From: an uncultured bacterium
Lineage (GTDB): Bacteria > Planctomycetota > UBA1135 > GCA-002686595
Reading direction: 5' to 3'
Length of the DNA: 36,065 nucleotides
Assembly: GCA_938075305.1 (NCBI GenBank)
Contig: CALJGV010000049.1
Location: forward strand, 1-36,065
Numbering within the stretch: position 1 is the first letter of the stretch; each line of letters starts with the position of its first letter. A program made the position numbers and the translations under genes. Shown here piece by piece: positions 15,807 through 24,543 of this stretch. The notes below the pieces were generated by a model. The model was not told the DNA's origin. It did no database searches and was given only the letters and a program-made list of their open reading frames with translations.

Positions 15807-16835
15807 TCACCGCATCGCGGCCTTGGGTGTCCGATCCTCGAAGAAGAGGCCCCAGTGCTTCTCCGCGCCAGCGGGGTTCCCCGGGTCTCCCTTCCACGGC
15901 TCGTCGAAGGCCTCGAAGAAGAACACCGTCACCTCCGACGCTGCGGACCAGCCGCGCATCTGCTCGAAGTACCGCGCCTGCGCGGCCTCGCTCGCCCTCG
16001 CGCCGAATTCGCTGGCGGTCGTCGCCCAGCCCGCCTCCAGGATGGCGATCCGCGCCCCCGGAAGCCCCGCCCTGACCGCGTCCACATTCGCTTGTGTGTG
16101 CGCGAGCGCCTGCTCCACCTCTCGACCCTCCCAAAGGGCGTACGAGTGCACCCCCACAAAATCCAGCTCACGGGCGAGGACCGCGCCGTGCCTGGCCCAC
16201 CAGTCGTAGTTCTCCGCGACCGTGAGCGCCTGGGGCACCGCCGCCCGCAGGCGCCGGACGTATCCCAGGACGCGCTCCACGGGGACGAGGTGATCGGTCC
16301 ACTCCACGAGCGCCTCGTTCCCCACGTTGATTGCCACGACGATCCCTGGATAGGCGGAGGCGAGCTCGATGGCCGCCGCCACCTCGAGCTCGTTGCGCCG
16401 CCGGTTCTCGGCCAGGGTTCTCTCCGGAATGGGCGACGTGAGCCAGGGGCAGCGGTCGTGGTTGCTGAGCTCTGCGCTCAGCCAGACCCCAAGCATGACC
16501 TCGATAGGGAGCCCCCTGTCCTGGATCACCTGCAGCACCATGGCGGAGTTCTCCTGGCAGTCGTACAGACGGATCAGACCGAACCCCTCGCGGACCAGGA
16601 TCTCGAGGTCCTCCTCGATCTCTTCCAGGCTGGGGAGGACCGCCCCCGCTCCGCGATCGGGGTGCTGCCCCTCGCGGAACCCAGAGTACGCCACGGCCAT
16701 CACCCCGTCCTCGATGTCCACGGGAGGGGCCTCCCGCGGAGAGCTCGCGCACCCTCCAACGAGCCCGAGGGAAAGGAACATCGGCCCCAGACCCTTGAAA
16801 GAGGGGCGGGTGAGGGGTGAGAGGGCTGCGTACAT
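15807..16835 (-). CDS. GH17-like beta-1,3-glucanase lipoprotein
   Basis: A 342-residue lipoprotein (LGLVGGC, Cys29) with a glycoside hydrolase family 17 fold. The family motifs are clear: AYSGFREGQHPD near 49-60, AINVGNEAL with Glu174 as the expected acid/base, ILEAGW with Glu267 as the expected nucleophile, and FFFEAFDEPWK (305-315). GH17 enzymes cleave beta-1,3-glucans such as laminarin, an abundant algal polysaccharide, although bacterial members also include glucan transferases. Lipid anchoring would place it on the outer or inner membrane facing outward. The ATG at 16835 keeps basic residues ahead of the hydrophobic core; a start at 16781 leaves a very short signal. It is convergent with the beta-propeller gene. 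Confidence 0.9.
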   Translation of the reverse strand: MYAALSPLTRPSFKGLGPMFLSLGLVGGCASSPREAPPVDIEDGVMAVAYSGFREGQHPDRGAGAVLPSLEEIEEDLEILVREGFGLIRLYDCQENSAMVLQVIQDRGLPIEVMLGVWLSAELSNHDRCPWLTSPIPERTLAENRRRNELEVAAAIELASAYPGIVVAINVGNEALVEWTDHLVPVERVLGYVRRLRAAVPQALTVAENYDWWARHGAVLARELDFVGVHSYALWEGREVEQALAHTQANVDAVRAGLPGARIAILEAGWATTASEFGARASEAAQARYFEQMRGWSAASEVTVFFFEAFDEPWKGDPGNPAGAEKHWGLFFEDRTPKAAMR

Positions 16836-16996
16836 CGTGTCGTACCTTGGAGGCCAGGGAAGCGGGGACCGTACGCCCTCCTGGGCGCGCGCCCGCAGAG
16901 GCTAGCAGAGCCCGGATCGGGGCTCACCGCGGCAAGAGTCACCGGCCTGGCCGCGCGCCTCTTGACACCCCAGGTGCCGCCCGTGACCGTGGACGC

Positions 16997-17632
16997 ATGA
17001 GCGCCGGCTCCGAATTCGATGTGGAGGACGCCCTTCGGCGGGTCGCCGACATCCACGCCCAGGTCGCACGGTCCTCATTCTTCCGCGGGTACCGCGCCGA
17101 GATCGCAGTGGGCCAGGCGATTCTCGCCTTCGGCACCGCGTCCGTGGAGTGGATCTATTGGGCCGCGCTGGACGCCCAAGGGCACGCCACCATCTGGCTC
17201 GCCGTGGCCCTCGCCTGCGCCCTCGCCTCCCTGGTCGACCTCGCGCTCCGTCGCCGCTCCCTCCCCCGGGCGCTGACCCGGCTCGCCGCCCTGCAGCTCA
17301 CGCCGGCCCTCGCCGTCGGGCTCGCCCTCGCCCCGCTGCTCTGGGATCGAGCCGAGCTCCTGCCCGGCATCTGGACCATGCTCTTCGGCGTCGGTCTGCT
17401 CTCCTCAGCCCCCTACCTCCCCGGCCATATCCGGCTGCTGGGCCTCTTCTATCTCGCGGCAGGGGCGGTCATGGCCCATGCTGCGGGCATCGGTTTGAGC
17501 TCGCCCTGGCCCATGGGGCTGACCTTCTGCGGCGGGCAGTTGGTGGCCGCCGCTATCCTTCGGGAGATCCAGGTCTCCCCAGCCGCCTCACAGCAGCAGA
17601 CCTCGTCCCCCCCGAACACCTCCGATGACTGA
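16997..17632 (+). CDS. Multi-pass membrane protein paired with a regulator
   Basis: A 211-residue protein with a short soluble N-terminus (DVEDALRRVADIHAQVARS, helical) and about five or six hydrophobic segments between residues 38 and 190 (for example IWLAVALACALASLVDLAL and LLGLFYLAAGAVMAHAAGI). I do not recognise a named family. Small membrane proteins of this type often sit directly ahead of a winged-helix regulator in planctomycetes and related phyla. Here the next gene overlaps the stop by eight bases, so the two are translated together. A sensor or regulated membrane function is inference. The tail after 190 is Ser/Gln-rich and probably disordered. The start at 16997 was chosen because upstream in-frame sequence looks non-coding. 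Confidence 0.7.
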   Translation: MSAGSEFDVEDALRRVADIHAQVARSSFFRGYRAEIAVGQAILAFGTASVEWIYWAALDAQGHATIWLAVALACALASLVDLALRRRSLPRALTRLAALQLTPALAVGLALAPLLWDRAELLPGIWTMLFGVGLLSSAPYLPGHIRLLGLFYLAAGAVMAHAAGIGLSSPWPMGLTFCGGQLVAAAILREIQVSPAASQQQTSSPPNTSDD

Positions 17633-17981
17633 CGGCGACTACAGCTACGAGGGCCTGGATCGGCTCCTTCACGAGAGGGCGCGCCTGTCGATCCTGACGG
17701 CCCTCTCCAGTGAGGCCGCCGGCCGCTCCTTCTCGGAGCTCCGCTCCCTCTGCGGGCTGACCGACGGGAACCTCAGCCGCCACCTCAAGGTCCTCGAGGA
17801 GGCGAAGCTCCTCAAGGCCAAGCGGACAGGGAGCGGTCGAGGCTCGAACACCCACCTCGCCCTGTCGGCTCACGGCCGACGCTCCTTCATGCGCTACCTG
17901 ACCGAGCTCGAGCGCGTCCTCAGGGATGCCCGCGCGACCAGAGGTGGCGCCGGGGAGTCGAACTTTCCCTCGACGGCCTGA
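17625..17981 (+). CDS. Winged-helix transcriptional regulator (HTH_34-like)
   Basis: A 118-residue DNA-binding protein. The helix-turn-helix spans about 33-60 (FSELRSLCGLTDGNLSRHLKVLEEAKLL), followed by a wing with KAKRTGSGRGSNTHLALSAHGR. This is the pattern of the MarR/ArsR-like winged-helix group PF13601, in which the second helix (TDGNLSRHLKVLE) is the recognition helix. No metal-binding Cys cluster is present, so it is not a classical ArsR sensor. It overlaps the upstream membrane-protein gene by eight bases and probably forms a two-gene regulatory unit with it. Its last 62 bases overlap the 3' end of the convergent lipoprotein gene. Confidence 0.88.
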   Translation: MTDGDYSYEGLDRLLHERARLSILTALSSEAAGRSFSELRSLCGLTDGNLSRHLKVLEEAKLLKAKRTGSGRGSNTHLALSAHGRRSFMRYLTELERVLRDARATRGGAGESNFPSTA

Positions 17982-18462
17982 GCGCGTCCGAGGGCCGCGC
18001 CGCGCGGACCTGGTCCACCATCCAGCGGACGATCCCGTGCCTCATGCGCCGCGCCGCGGGCTCCAGGCATGGCAGGAGATCCCCGGTGACCAGCTCCACC
18101 CGCGCCTCCTCCAGGGGCTTCGCGTAGATCGAGAACGGCCTCGGCAGTGCGAGGGGCTGGCCGTAGAGGTGCGCCAGCTCGTGGGTCACCGCCCAGAGCA
18201 TCTGGCTCCGTGGTCCCTCCTTGATGACGGGGCCCAGCAGGATCCAGTGGGGCGGAATCGAGACCGCAGCCACCCCCGGGCGCCCCTCCATCGGCCCGAT
18301 GCGGAACTCGGTCCTGGGCTCCACCCCGTGCATCCAGGCGACCTGGGGATTCATGGCCTCGACCATGGGGGCGGACGCCTCGAGCCAGTGAGGCTCAGCG
18401 GCACAGCCGGCGGCGAGGATGGCCATCCCCGCCGCCAAGGAACGGACCCGCCCGTCAGCCAT
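17920..18462 (-). CDS. Putative HExxH metallopeptidase-like lipoprotein
   Basis: A 180-residue lipoprotein (MAILAAGC, Cys20). The central segment contains THELAHLYG (H94, E95, H98), the HExxH zinc-binding motif of zincin peptidases. The downstream LEEARVELVTG could supply a third ligand (Glu), as in gluzincins. The protein is short for a complete peptidase and I do not recognise the family, so activity is uncertain. The C-terminus is Arg/Ser-rich. The start overlaps the stop of the upstream lipoprotein gene by eight bases (18455-18462), indicating a two-gene operon. The 3' end overlaps the convergent regulator gene by 62 bases. Confidence 0.6.
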   Translation of the reverse strand: MADGRVRSLAAGMAILAAGCAAEPHWLEASAPMVEAMNPQVAWMHGVEPRTEFRIGPMEGRPGVAAVSIPPHWILLGPVIKEGPRSQMLWAVTHELAHLYGQPLALPRPFSIYAKPLEEARVELVTGDLLPCLEPAARRMRHGIVRWMVDQVRAARPSDALRPSRESSTPRRHLWSRGHP

Positions 18463-19429
18463 CGGTCGGGTCGAGGGTCATGAACAGCCGGGTCGTCGTC
18501 ACGGGCTCGCCGGTCCGCTTGGAGCGAATCGTCATGCGATTGGCCAACGGCGCGGACCACGTCGGGTCATAGTCCACGAGCCCCAGGTCCAATGCGAAGT
18601 GCACGGTGGGGAGCTCACCGGGAACGGTCGGGGCCTGAGATGCCCCGGCGGCTGCCGAGGCGCCGTTGACCAGGACCTGGGCCCCGAAGGGCGCGCCGGT
18701 CCGGATCACCGCTCCTTGGAACCCCACCGGAGCGAACTCCGGCCCCTCCATCTCCAGGCGCACGGCCTCGTGGATGGTCACCCGCTCCTCCAGGGCCGCA
18801 CGTTGAGCCTGGGAGAGGTTCGCCCTCGGGCCAGCCTCCACGGAGAGCTCGACCATGGCCCACGCGAGGTGGACGTCGGGCGCCACCACGGTCGCGCTGA
18901 GGTCGAGGAACGACGCTCGCTCCCAGTCACCCACGTCCGAATGGACCGCGCGGGCGCCGTCATCGAGGAGGCGAGAACCCAGAAGGACGAAGGACTCCTG
19001 CGGGCCGATGGGAGCCGCCAACCACGCGGCGGCGAGGGAGACCGCGGTCCCACTGGGCCCGTCGGTGTCGAGGAGCTCGCTGCAGTCCAGCGAGTCACAG
19101 TTCTCACGGGTGAGCATCGCGCGCCAGCCCGCAGCCCCCTCGGGGATGGGTCCGCCCCCGACGCCGTTGCGAATCTGGCCCACGGCGGCGCCGTCCAAAG
19201 GGTGACCGTCCGGACCGAGGAAGACGAGGCAGCCGCACACCTCAGGGTCCACGGCGCCGAACTCCCAGCCCTGCTCGAACTCGATCGAGACGACGCCCAA
19301 GACGGGCACATCCTTCTTCACCGAGACCCCGATCTTGCCCTCGCCGGTACCTCTACATGCGGCCAGCGTCAGCAGCGCCAGCGCAGAGGCCGCTGCCAGC
19401 CCGTACCGCGTTCCTGTTCCTGTCACCAT
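18455..19429 (-). CDS. Lipoprotein of unknown function
   Basis: A 324-residue lipoprotein with a clear signal (LALLTLAAC, Cys25). Codons upstream of 19429 were excluded because this ATG has a good Shine-Dalgarno sequence (AGGAGG, eight bases before). The mature protein is predicted mostly beta, with motifs such as VPVLGVVSIEFEQGWEF and the Cys pairs EVCGC (65, 67) and NCDSLDC (111, 116). These cysteines could form disulfides or bind metal. I recognise no family. It shares a transcript with the HExxH lipoprotein downstream, whose start overlaps its stop, so the two may act together in the periplasm or at the outer membrane; that is inference. Confidence 0.7.
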   Translation of the reverse strand: MVTGTGTRYGLAAASALALLTLAACRGTGEGKIGVSVKKDVPVLGVVSIEFEQGWEFGAVDPEVCGCLVFLGPDGHPLDGAAVGQIRNGVGGGPIPEGAAGWRAMLTRENCDSLDCSELLDTDGPSGTAVSLAAAWLAAPIGPQESFVLLGSRLLDDGARAVHSDVGDWERASFLDLSATVVAPDVHLAWAMVELSVEAGPRANLSQAQRAALEERVTIHEAVRLEMEGPEFAPVGFQGAVIRTGAPFGAQVLVNGASAAAGASQAPTVPGELPTVHFALDLGLVDYDPTWSAPLANRMTIRSKRTGEPVTTTRLFMTLDPTDG

Positions 19430-19610
19430 CGCGTCTTCCTCCTCTTGGGTTCGAGTACGGGAGCGCCGACAATTCGACGCCCCCGCTGCCGTGGACGGAT
19501 CGCCCACCGAGCCGTTGCGACCCCTCAGCAGCGCTCGCCCCGGAGGAGGCCCGCCGGCCGCCTCCAATCGGTCTGCGGGACCGCACGAGGTCCCGCAGGC
19601 CCCCGGTTGC

Positions 19611-19616
19611 TAGGCT
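19611..19616 (+). promoter_or_regulatory. -10-like TAGGCT, 6 bases before the start codon
   Basis: TAGGCT is followed by CGGGAA and the ATG at 19623. The spacing would give a leaderless mRNA. No matching -35 hexamer is visible. It is identical in sequence and spacing to the element before the minus-strand sulfatase at 12777. Confidence 0.4.
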
Positions 19617-19622
19617 CGGGAA

Positions 19623-20099
19623 ATGGTGAACGCCTCGCCCACCTTCTGCGACGTCCAGCCCGCGGGCCTCTGGCTCAAGGCGATGTTCCTCGCCATCGCG
19701 GCGGGCAGCTTCGCGCTGGTCGGGGTGAACACCGGAGCCGCCGCGGGGCTCGCCTTCGCCGCCTTCGCCCTCGGGTTCCTGTTTCGCTGCCTCCGGGTCG
19801 AGGTGCAGCGAGAGACGGTGTCCGTCCGTTTCGGCCCTGGCTGGCCTCGACGCACCATCGAGCTCTCCCGCGTGATCGGCGTGCGGACCGTCCGCAACCG
19901 CTGGTGGTACGGCTTCGGGATCCGGTACACACCCCACGGGTGGCTCTGGAACCTCGATGGCCTCGACGCCGTTGAGCTCGAGCTGAACGGCGGCAAGCGC
20001 TTCCGCATCGGCACGCGGGTCCCGGACGAGCTCTGCGCGGCCATCGCTGCGGCACGCGATCCCGGACCGACGCCGAGCTCCGACGCCCCCACAGCATGA
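19623..20099 (+). CDS. Small membrane protein with PH-like domain
   Basis: A 158-residue protein with two adjacent hydrophobic segments (about 16-35 and 38-55), then a beta-rich domain with VEVQRETVSVRFGPG, TIELSRVIGVRTVRNRWW and ELELNGGKRFRIGT. This arrangement, two helices followed by a short domain of strands, is that of bacterial PH-like membrane proteins; the YGFGIRYTPHGWLWN segment is common in them. The function of this group is unknown. The stop overlaps the start of the sulfatase downstream by four bases (ATGA, 20096-20099), so the two are co-transcribed. There is no obvious functional link between them. Confidence 0.7.
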   Translation: MVNASPTFCDVQPAGLWLKAMFLAIAAGSFALVGVNTGAAAGLAFAAFALGFLFRCLRVEVQRETVSVRFGPGWPRRTIELSRVIGVRTVRNRWWYGFGIRYTPHGWLWNLDGLDAVELELNGGKRFRIGTRVPDELCAAIAAARDPGPTPSSDAPTA

Positions 20100-21976
20100 A
20101 GACCCCCGCCACCCCTCTCCTGATCGCGTCCTTGACCCTGGCGGCGCTGGCCGCAGGCACCGCGCCGTCGTGCGCCGCGCCCGAGCCCCAACGCTCCGAG
20201 GCAGAGCCCCCGCCGCCGAACGTCATCATCGTCATGACCGACGACCAGGGCTGGGGGGACCTGTCCATCCACGGCAACCCCGTCCTCGAGACGCCTCACC
20301 TGGATCGGCTCGCCCAGGAGAGCGTCCGGCTCCAGCAGTTCTACGTCCACCCCGTCTGCACCCCGACCCGCGCCGCCCTCATGACCGGGCGCCAACCCCA
20401 GCGGACAGGGGCGATCGACACCTATCGGGGGCGCGCCATGATGCGGCCCGAGGAGGTCACCCTCGCCGAGGCGATGGGGGCTGCGGGGTGGGCCACGGGC
20501 CTGTTCGGGAAGTGGCACCTCGGGGACACGCCCCCCATGCGCCCCATGGACCAGGGGTTCGAGCGCAGCGTGGTCCACCGCGGCGGCGGGATCGGCCAGC
20601 CCTCGGACCCCATCGGCGCGGAGGGCGACTACACGAACCCGGTCCTGATGGAGGACGGCTCGCCGCGCCTCTTCGAGGGCTACTGCACGGATGTCTACTT
20701 CCAGGAGGCGCAGCGCTGGATGGGCACCTGCCGCCAGCGCGGTGAGCCGTTCCTCTGCGTCATCACCCCCAACGCGCCGCACACGCCCCTGCATGACGTG
20801 CCCGAGCCCCTGCGGCTCAAGTACACCGCGATGGACCTGAGCCCCGGCGCGTTCGCCGACGAACCCGGACGGAAGGCGACGTTCAAGGACGAGGACAAGC
20901 TCGCTCGTCTGTACGCGATGGTCGAGAACATCGACGAGAACATGGGGGGACTCTGTCGCTTCCTGGAGGACGAGGGGCTGGCGGGCAACACGCTGCTGCT
21001 CTTCCTCTGCGATAACGGACCCCAGGGCCGCCGGTACAACGCTGGGCTCCGGAATGCCAAGGGGAGCGTCTACGAGGGCGGCGTCCGCAGCCCGCTGATC
21101 GCCCGCTGGCCAGGAGTCCTCGAGCCCGGGGTCCGCGACGAGGGCTACGCGGCTCACGTGGACCTCTTTCCCACCGTGCTCGAGGCCTGCGGCGCCGAGG
21201 CTCACGCCCCCGAGGTCCTCGACGGGCGCTCGGCCCTCCCGCTCCTTCGGGGCGATCACGGTGCCGCCGCGGCCTCGGAGGCCCGGCCCCTCGTCATCCA
21301 GTGGCACCGCGGCGACGCCCCGGTCTACGGGCACCACGTCTTCGTCCGACTCGGCGACCACAAGCTCGTCCAGGCCACCCGGCCCTGGTCCGAGTTGCAG
21401 AGCCCTCCCGATTGGACCCCCGAGCTGTATCGGCTCCCCGCGGATCCGTACGAGGAGTTGGATCTGGCGGCGCAGCAGCCCAAGGTCGTCGAGGATCTCA
21501 GCGCCGTGTACGCCCGATGGTTCGAGGACGTGGTCGGGCCCGGGGCGCGGACGTCCCCGCACGACCGGAGGGTCGAGGCTTTCCTGCCGCCGGCTACTAT
21601 CCTCGGGGAGACCCCCGTCACCCTCACTATCCAGGACTGGCGCCCCGTTGCCGTGGAGGACAAGGGCTGGGGGAAAAACGGCCAATGGACGATCCAGTTC
21701 TCGCAGGCCGGCCCCCTCCGGGCAACCCTGACCGCTCCCCGCGAAAGGGAGATCCTGAGCGCGAACTTCCTCTTCGTGCAGGCTGCGACGAACGGCTTCG
21801 AGACCCGGCGCTGGGATGCCAAGGGGACCCCAGAGCGGCAGTTGAGCGGGATCCTCGAGGGTCTGCCGCTCCACACGCCGCTCCACATGACCGTGACCCT
21901 GGAGCTCGATGACGGCTCGAGGCGCGGTCCACACCAGGTCGAGGTGGGCCCGCCTCCGCCTGGATCCAGCCGCTGA
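20096..21976 (+). CDS. Formylglycine-dependent arylsulfatase
   Basis: A 626-residue exported sulfatase (signal about 1-27). Catalytic motifs are complete: TDD (48-50) for metal binding, C-T-P-T-R with Cys88 to become formylglycine, GKWHLG with Lys139 and His141, His229 in NAPHTP, and CDNG (305-308). The sulfatase domain ends near residue 480. The remaining roughly 130 residues (TPVTLTIQDWRPV onward) form a beta-rich C-terminal domain common in planctomycete arylsulfatases. The protein likely removes sulfate from a polysaccharide in the periplasm or outside the cell; the exact substrate cannot be told. It is coupled to the PH-like gene upstream and lies 128 bases before another sulfatase gene. 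Confidence 0.93.
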   Translation: MKTPATPLLIASLTLAALAAGTAPSCAAPEPQRSEAEPPPPNVIIVMTDDQGWGDLSIHGNPVLETPHLDRLAQESVRLQQFYVHPVCTPTRAALMTGRQPQRTGAIDTYRGRAMMRPEEVTLAEAMGAAGWATGLFGKWHLGDTPPMRPMDQGFERSVVHRGGGIGQPSDPIGAEGDYTNPVLMEDGSPRLFEGYCTDVYFQEAQRWMGTCRQRGEPFLCVITPNAPHTPLHDVPEPLRLKYTAMDLSPGAFADEPGRKATFKDEDKLARLYAMVENIDENMGGLCRFLEDEGLAGNTLLLFLCDNGPQGRRYNAGLRNAKGSVYEGGVRSPLIARWPGVLEPGVRDEGYAAHVDLFPTVLEACGAEAHAPEVLDGRSALPLLRGDHGAAAASEARPLVIQWHRGDAPVYGHHVFVRLGDHKLVQATRPWSELQSPPDWTPELYRLPADPYEELDLAAQQPKVVEDLSAVYARWFEDVVGPGARTSPHDRRVEAFLPPATILGETPVTLTIQDWRPVAVEDKGWGKNGQWTIQFSQAGPLRATLTAPREREILSANFLFVQAATNGFETRRWDAKGTPERQLSGILEGLPLHTPLHMTVTLELDDGSRRGPHQVEVGPPPPGSSR

Positions 21977-22104
21977 GGGACCGAGGGATTTTCCTAGTGG
22001 GTGGGTGGGTCGAATCTGTGTCCAATCTTGTCTGACGCGACGTCAGCGGCCTCCGGTTCCACCAACGTGGCCCCCCCCGCCCCTCCCAAAGAAGGACACT
22101 CCCC

Positions 22105-24447
22105 ATGCTCCACTCCGCCGCACTGCTCCTAGCAGCAGCCCTCCCTGTCCCCCAGGAGTCCCTCCCCTTCCCGCCGACCCCGAGCGCATCCACTCCGGGG
22201 CTGACGATCAAGGACTCGGTCCACAAGAAGCGCGTCGCCGAGCGACGCCTGCCCGAGGATGCACCCAACATCCTGATCATCCTGATCGACGACGTCGGAC
22301 CTGGTACCGCGTCCACCTACGGCGGCGAGATCAACACGCCGACCCTCGACCGCATCGCGAAGCTGGGCGTCTCCTACAACCGCTTCCACTCCACGGCGAT
22401 GTGCTCCCCCACGCGCGCCTCCCTGCTGACGGGCCGCAACCACACGCGGGTGGGCAACGGCCAGATCTGCGAGCTCGCCAACGACTGGGACGGGTTCAGC
22501 GGTGCGATCCCGAAGAGCTCCGCCACCATGGCCGAGATCCTGAAGGCCTACGGCTACAACACCGGGGCCTGGGGCAAGTGGCACAACACCCCCGCCGAGG
22601 AGACCACGTCGAAGGGCCCCTTCGACCGCTGGCCCGCCGGCTACGGATTCGAGCACTTCTACGGTTTCCTCGCCGGCGAGGCCTCCCAGTACGAGCCGAA
22701 CATGGTGCGCAACACCACCCCGGTGCACCACGAGGAGATCGACCGGGAGGGGTACCACGTCACCGAGGACCTCGCGGACGACGCCATCCACTGGCTCCGC
22801 GAGCAGCAGGCCTTCGCGCCTGACAAGCCGTTCTTCATGTACTGGGCCACCGGCTGCGCCCACGGCCCGCACCACATCATGAAGGAGTGGTCGGACCGCT
22901 ACGCCGGCAAGTTCGACGACGGCTGGGACGAGTACCGCAAGCGCACTTACGAGCGAGCCAAGCGAATGGGCTGGATCCCTCAGAACGCCCAGCTCACCCC
23001 GCGCCCCGACAACCTCGCCTCCTGGGACTCCATCCCCGACTCGGAGAAGCCCTTCCAGTCCCGCCTGATGGAGGTCTTCGCAGGCTTCGTCGAACACGCG
23101 GACCACGAGGCCGGTCGGGTCATCGACGAGATCGAGGCCCAGGGCCGCCTCGATAACACCCTCGTCTTCTACATCTGGGGGGACAACGGCTCCTCGGGCG
23201 AAGGACAGAACGGAACGATCAGCGAGCTCCTGGCCCAGAACTCGATCCCCACCACCATCGACCAGCACCTTGAGGCCCTCGAGGAGCTCGGCGGACTCGA
23301 CGCCCTCGGGACGCCCAAGACCGACAACATGTACCACGCCGGCTGGGCCTGGGCCGGCAGCACGCCCTACCGCTCCATGAAGCTCGTGGGCGCCCACTTC
23401 GGCGGCACCCGTCAGCCCCTGGCGGTCTCGTGGCCCAAGGGCATCAAGGCCCAGGCCACGCCCCGGCCCCAGTTCCACCACGTGGCCGACATTGCCCCTA
23501 CGGTCTACGAGATCCTGGACATCCAGCAGCCCCGCACCGTCAACGGGATCCCCCAGGACCCCATCGACGGCATCAGCATGAAGTACTCGCTGAACGACGC
23601 GGCCGCGCCGGGCGAGCGCACCACCCAGTTCTTCGACATCATGGGCAGTCGGGGCATCTACCACGACGGGTGGTTCGCCGGGACTTTCGGGGTGCGGACG
23701 CCGTGGCTCCCGGGCCTCCCGGAGGGCATCGCGACCTGGTCGCCGGAGAACGACGTATGGGAGCTCTACAACGTCAACGAGGACTGGAGCCAGGCGAACG
23801 ACCTCGCCAGCGACATGCCCGAGAAGGTGGAGGCGATGAAGCAAATGTTCCTGGTCGAGTCCGTCAAGAACAACAACCTCCCCATCGGCGGCGGTCTCTG
23901 GTCGGTCGTCTACCACCCTGAAGACGCGCCCGCGACCCCCTATCGGGACTGGACGTTCCGCGGGAACATCGACCGGATGCCCGAGTTCGCGGCGCCCAAG
24001 CTGGGCAAGTTCGACAATGACGTCCGCATCGAGGCGGACATCCCCGAGAACGCGGAGGGCGTGCTCTACGCGCTCGGCTCGTTCTCCGGCGGCATGACCG
24101 TCTACATGAAGGACGGCAAGATCAACTACGAGTACAACCTCTTCGAGATCGAGCGGACGCGCTTCACGAGCGACGCCAAGATCCCGGCAGGCCCCGCGGT
24201 CATCGAGGTGTCCTCGCGCCTTGCCGCGGCCAAGCCGGCATCGCCCATGGACATCACGATCAAGGTCAACGGCAAGCGCGTCGCTGGCGGGCAGGTCCCC
24301 ATGACCGCGCCCTTCGCGTTCACGGCGAACGACTGCCTGGACCTCGGTAGCGACCTCGGCTCGCCGGTCTCCCTCGACTACTTCGACCAGGCCCCCTTCC
24401 CGTTCAATGGGACGCTGAAGGTGACGACGATCAAGTACCCCGACTGA
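22105..24447 (+). CDS. Large arylsulfatase (PAS/AtsA type)
   Basis: A 780-residue enzyme with a signal-like N-terminus (LHSAALLLAAALPVPQ). The motifs are IDDVG (61-65), C-S-P-T-R with Cys100 as the formylglycine site, GKWHN with Lys158 and His160, and WGDNGSSGEG further on. Length and the motif order, including IDDVGPG, RNHTRVGNG, GFLAGE and AWAGSTPYR, match the Pseudomonas aeruginosa arylsulfatase-like group (S1_4 type). The last 150 residues are a beta-sandwich-like domain. The start has no strong Shine-Dalgarno match. It ends 34 bases before a perfect 17-bp hairpin. The enzyme class is firm, the natural substrate unknown. Confidence 0.94.
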   Translation: MLHSAALLLAAALPVPQESLPFPPTPSASTPGLTIKDSVHKKRVAERRLPEDAPNILIILIDDVGPGTASTYGGEINTPTLDRIAKLGVSYNRFHSTAMCSPTRASLLTGRNHTRVGNGQICELANDWDGFSGAIPKSSATMAEILKAYGYNTGAWGKWHNTPAEETTSKGPFDRWPAGYGFEHFYGFLAGEASQYEPNMVRNTTPVHHEEIDREGYHVTEDLADDAIHWLREQQAFAPDKPFFMYWATGCAHGPHHIMKEWSDRYAGKFDDGWDEYRKRTYERAKRMGWIPQNAQLTPRPDNLASWDSIPDSEKPFQSRLMEVFAGFVEHADHEAGRVIDEIEAQGRLDNTLVFYIWGDNGSSGEGQNGTISELLAQNSIPTTIDQHLEALEELGGLDALGTPKTDNMYHAGWAWAGSTPYRSMKLVGAHFGGTRQPLAVSWPKGIKAQATPRPQFHHVADIAPTVYEILDIQQPRTVNGIPQDPIDGISMKYSLNDAAAPGERTTQFFDIMGSRGIYHDGWFAGTFGVRTPWLPGLPEGIATWSPENDVWELYNVNEDWSQANDLASDMPEKVEAMKQMFLVESVKNNNLPIGGGLWSVVYHPEDAPATPYRDWTFRGNIDRMPEFAAPKLGKFDNDVRIEADIPENAEGVLYALGSFSGGMTVYMKDGKINYEYNLFEIERTRFTSDAKIPAGPAVIEVSSRLAAAKPASPMDITIKVNGKRVAGGQVPMTAPFAFTANDCLDLGSDLGSPVSLDYFDQAPFPFNGTLKVTTIKYPD

Positions 24448-24481
24448 TCGCCCGTCGCCGCCCTGCCGAGGGCGCCACAAG

Positions 24482-24518
24482 GGGAGCCCCGGGCCGCGCA
24501 GCGCGGCCCGGGGCTCCC
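24482..24518. terminator. Perfect 17-bp hairpin between convergent genes
   Basis: The arms 24482-24498 (GGGAGCCCCGGGCCGCG) and 24502-24518 are perfect complements around the loop CAG. It lies between the stop of the arylsulfatase (24447) and that of sodC (24544, minus strand), so it can serve both. There is no T tract on either side. Confidence 0.7.
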
Positions 24519-24543
24519 GACGTTCCCGGTGGGCGAGGTGCGC

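Noticed and set aside
19610..21934. A 774-codon open frame on the minus strand
   Set aside because: It is antisense to the PH-like and sulfatase genes and has no recognisable motif.
22129..24480. A 783-codon open frame on the minus strand
   Set aside because: It lies antisense to the well-supported arylsulfatase and has low-complexity Val/Leu/Gly/Arg composition, an effect of high GC at third codon positions.
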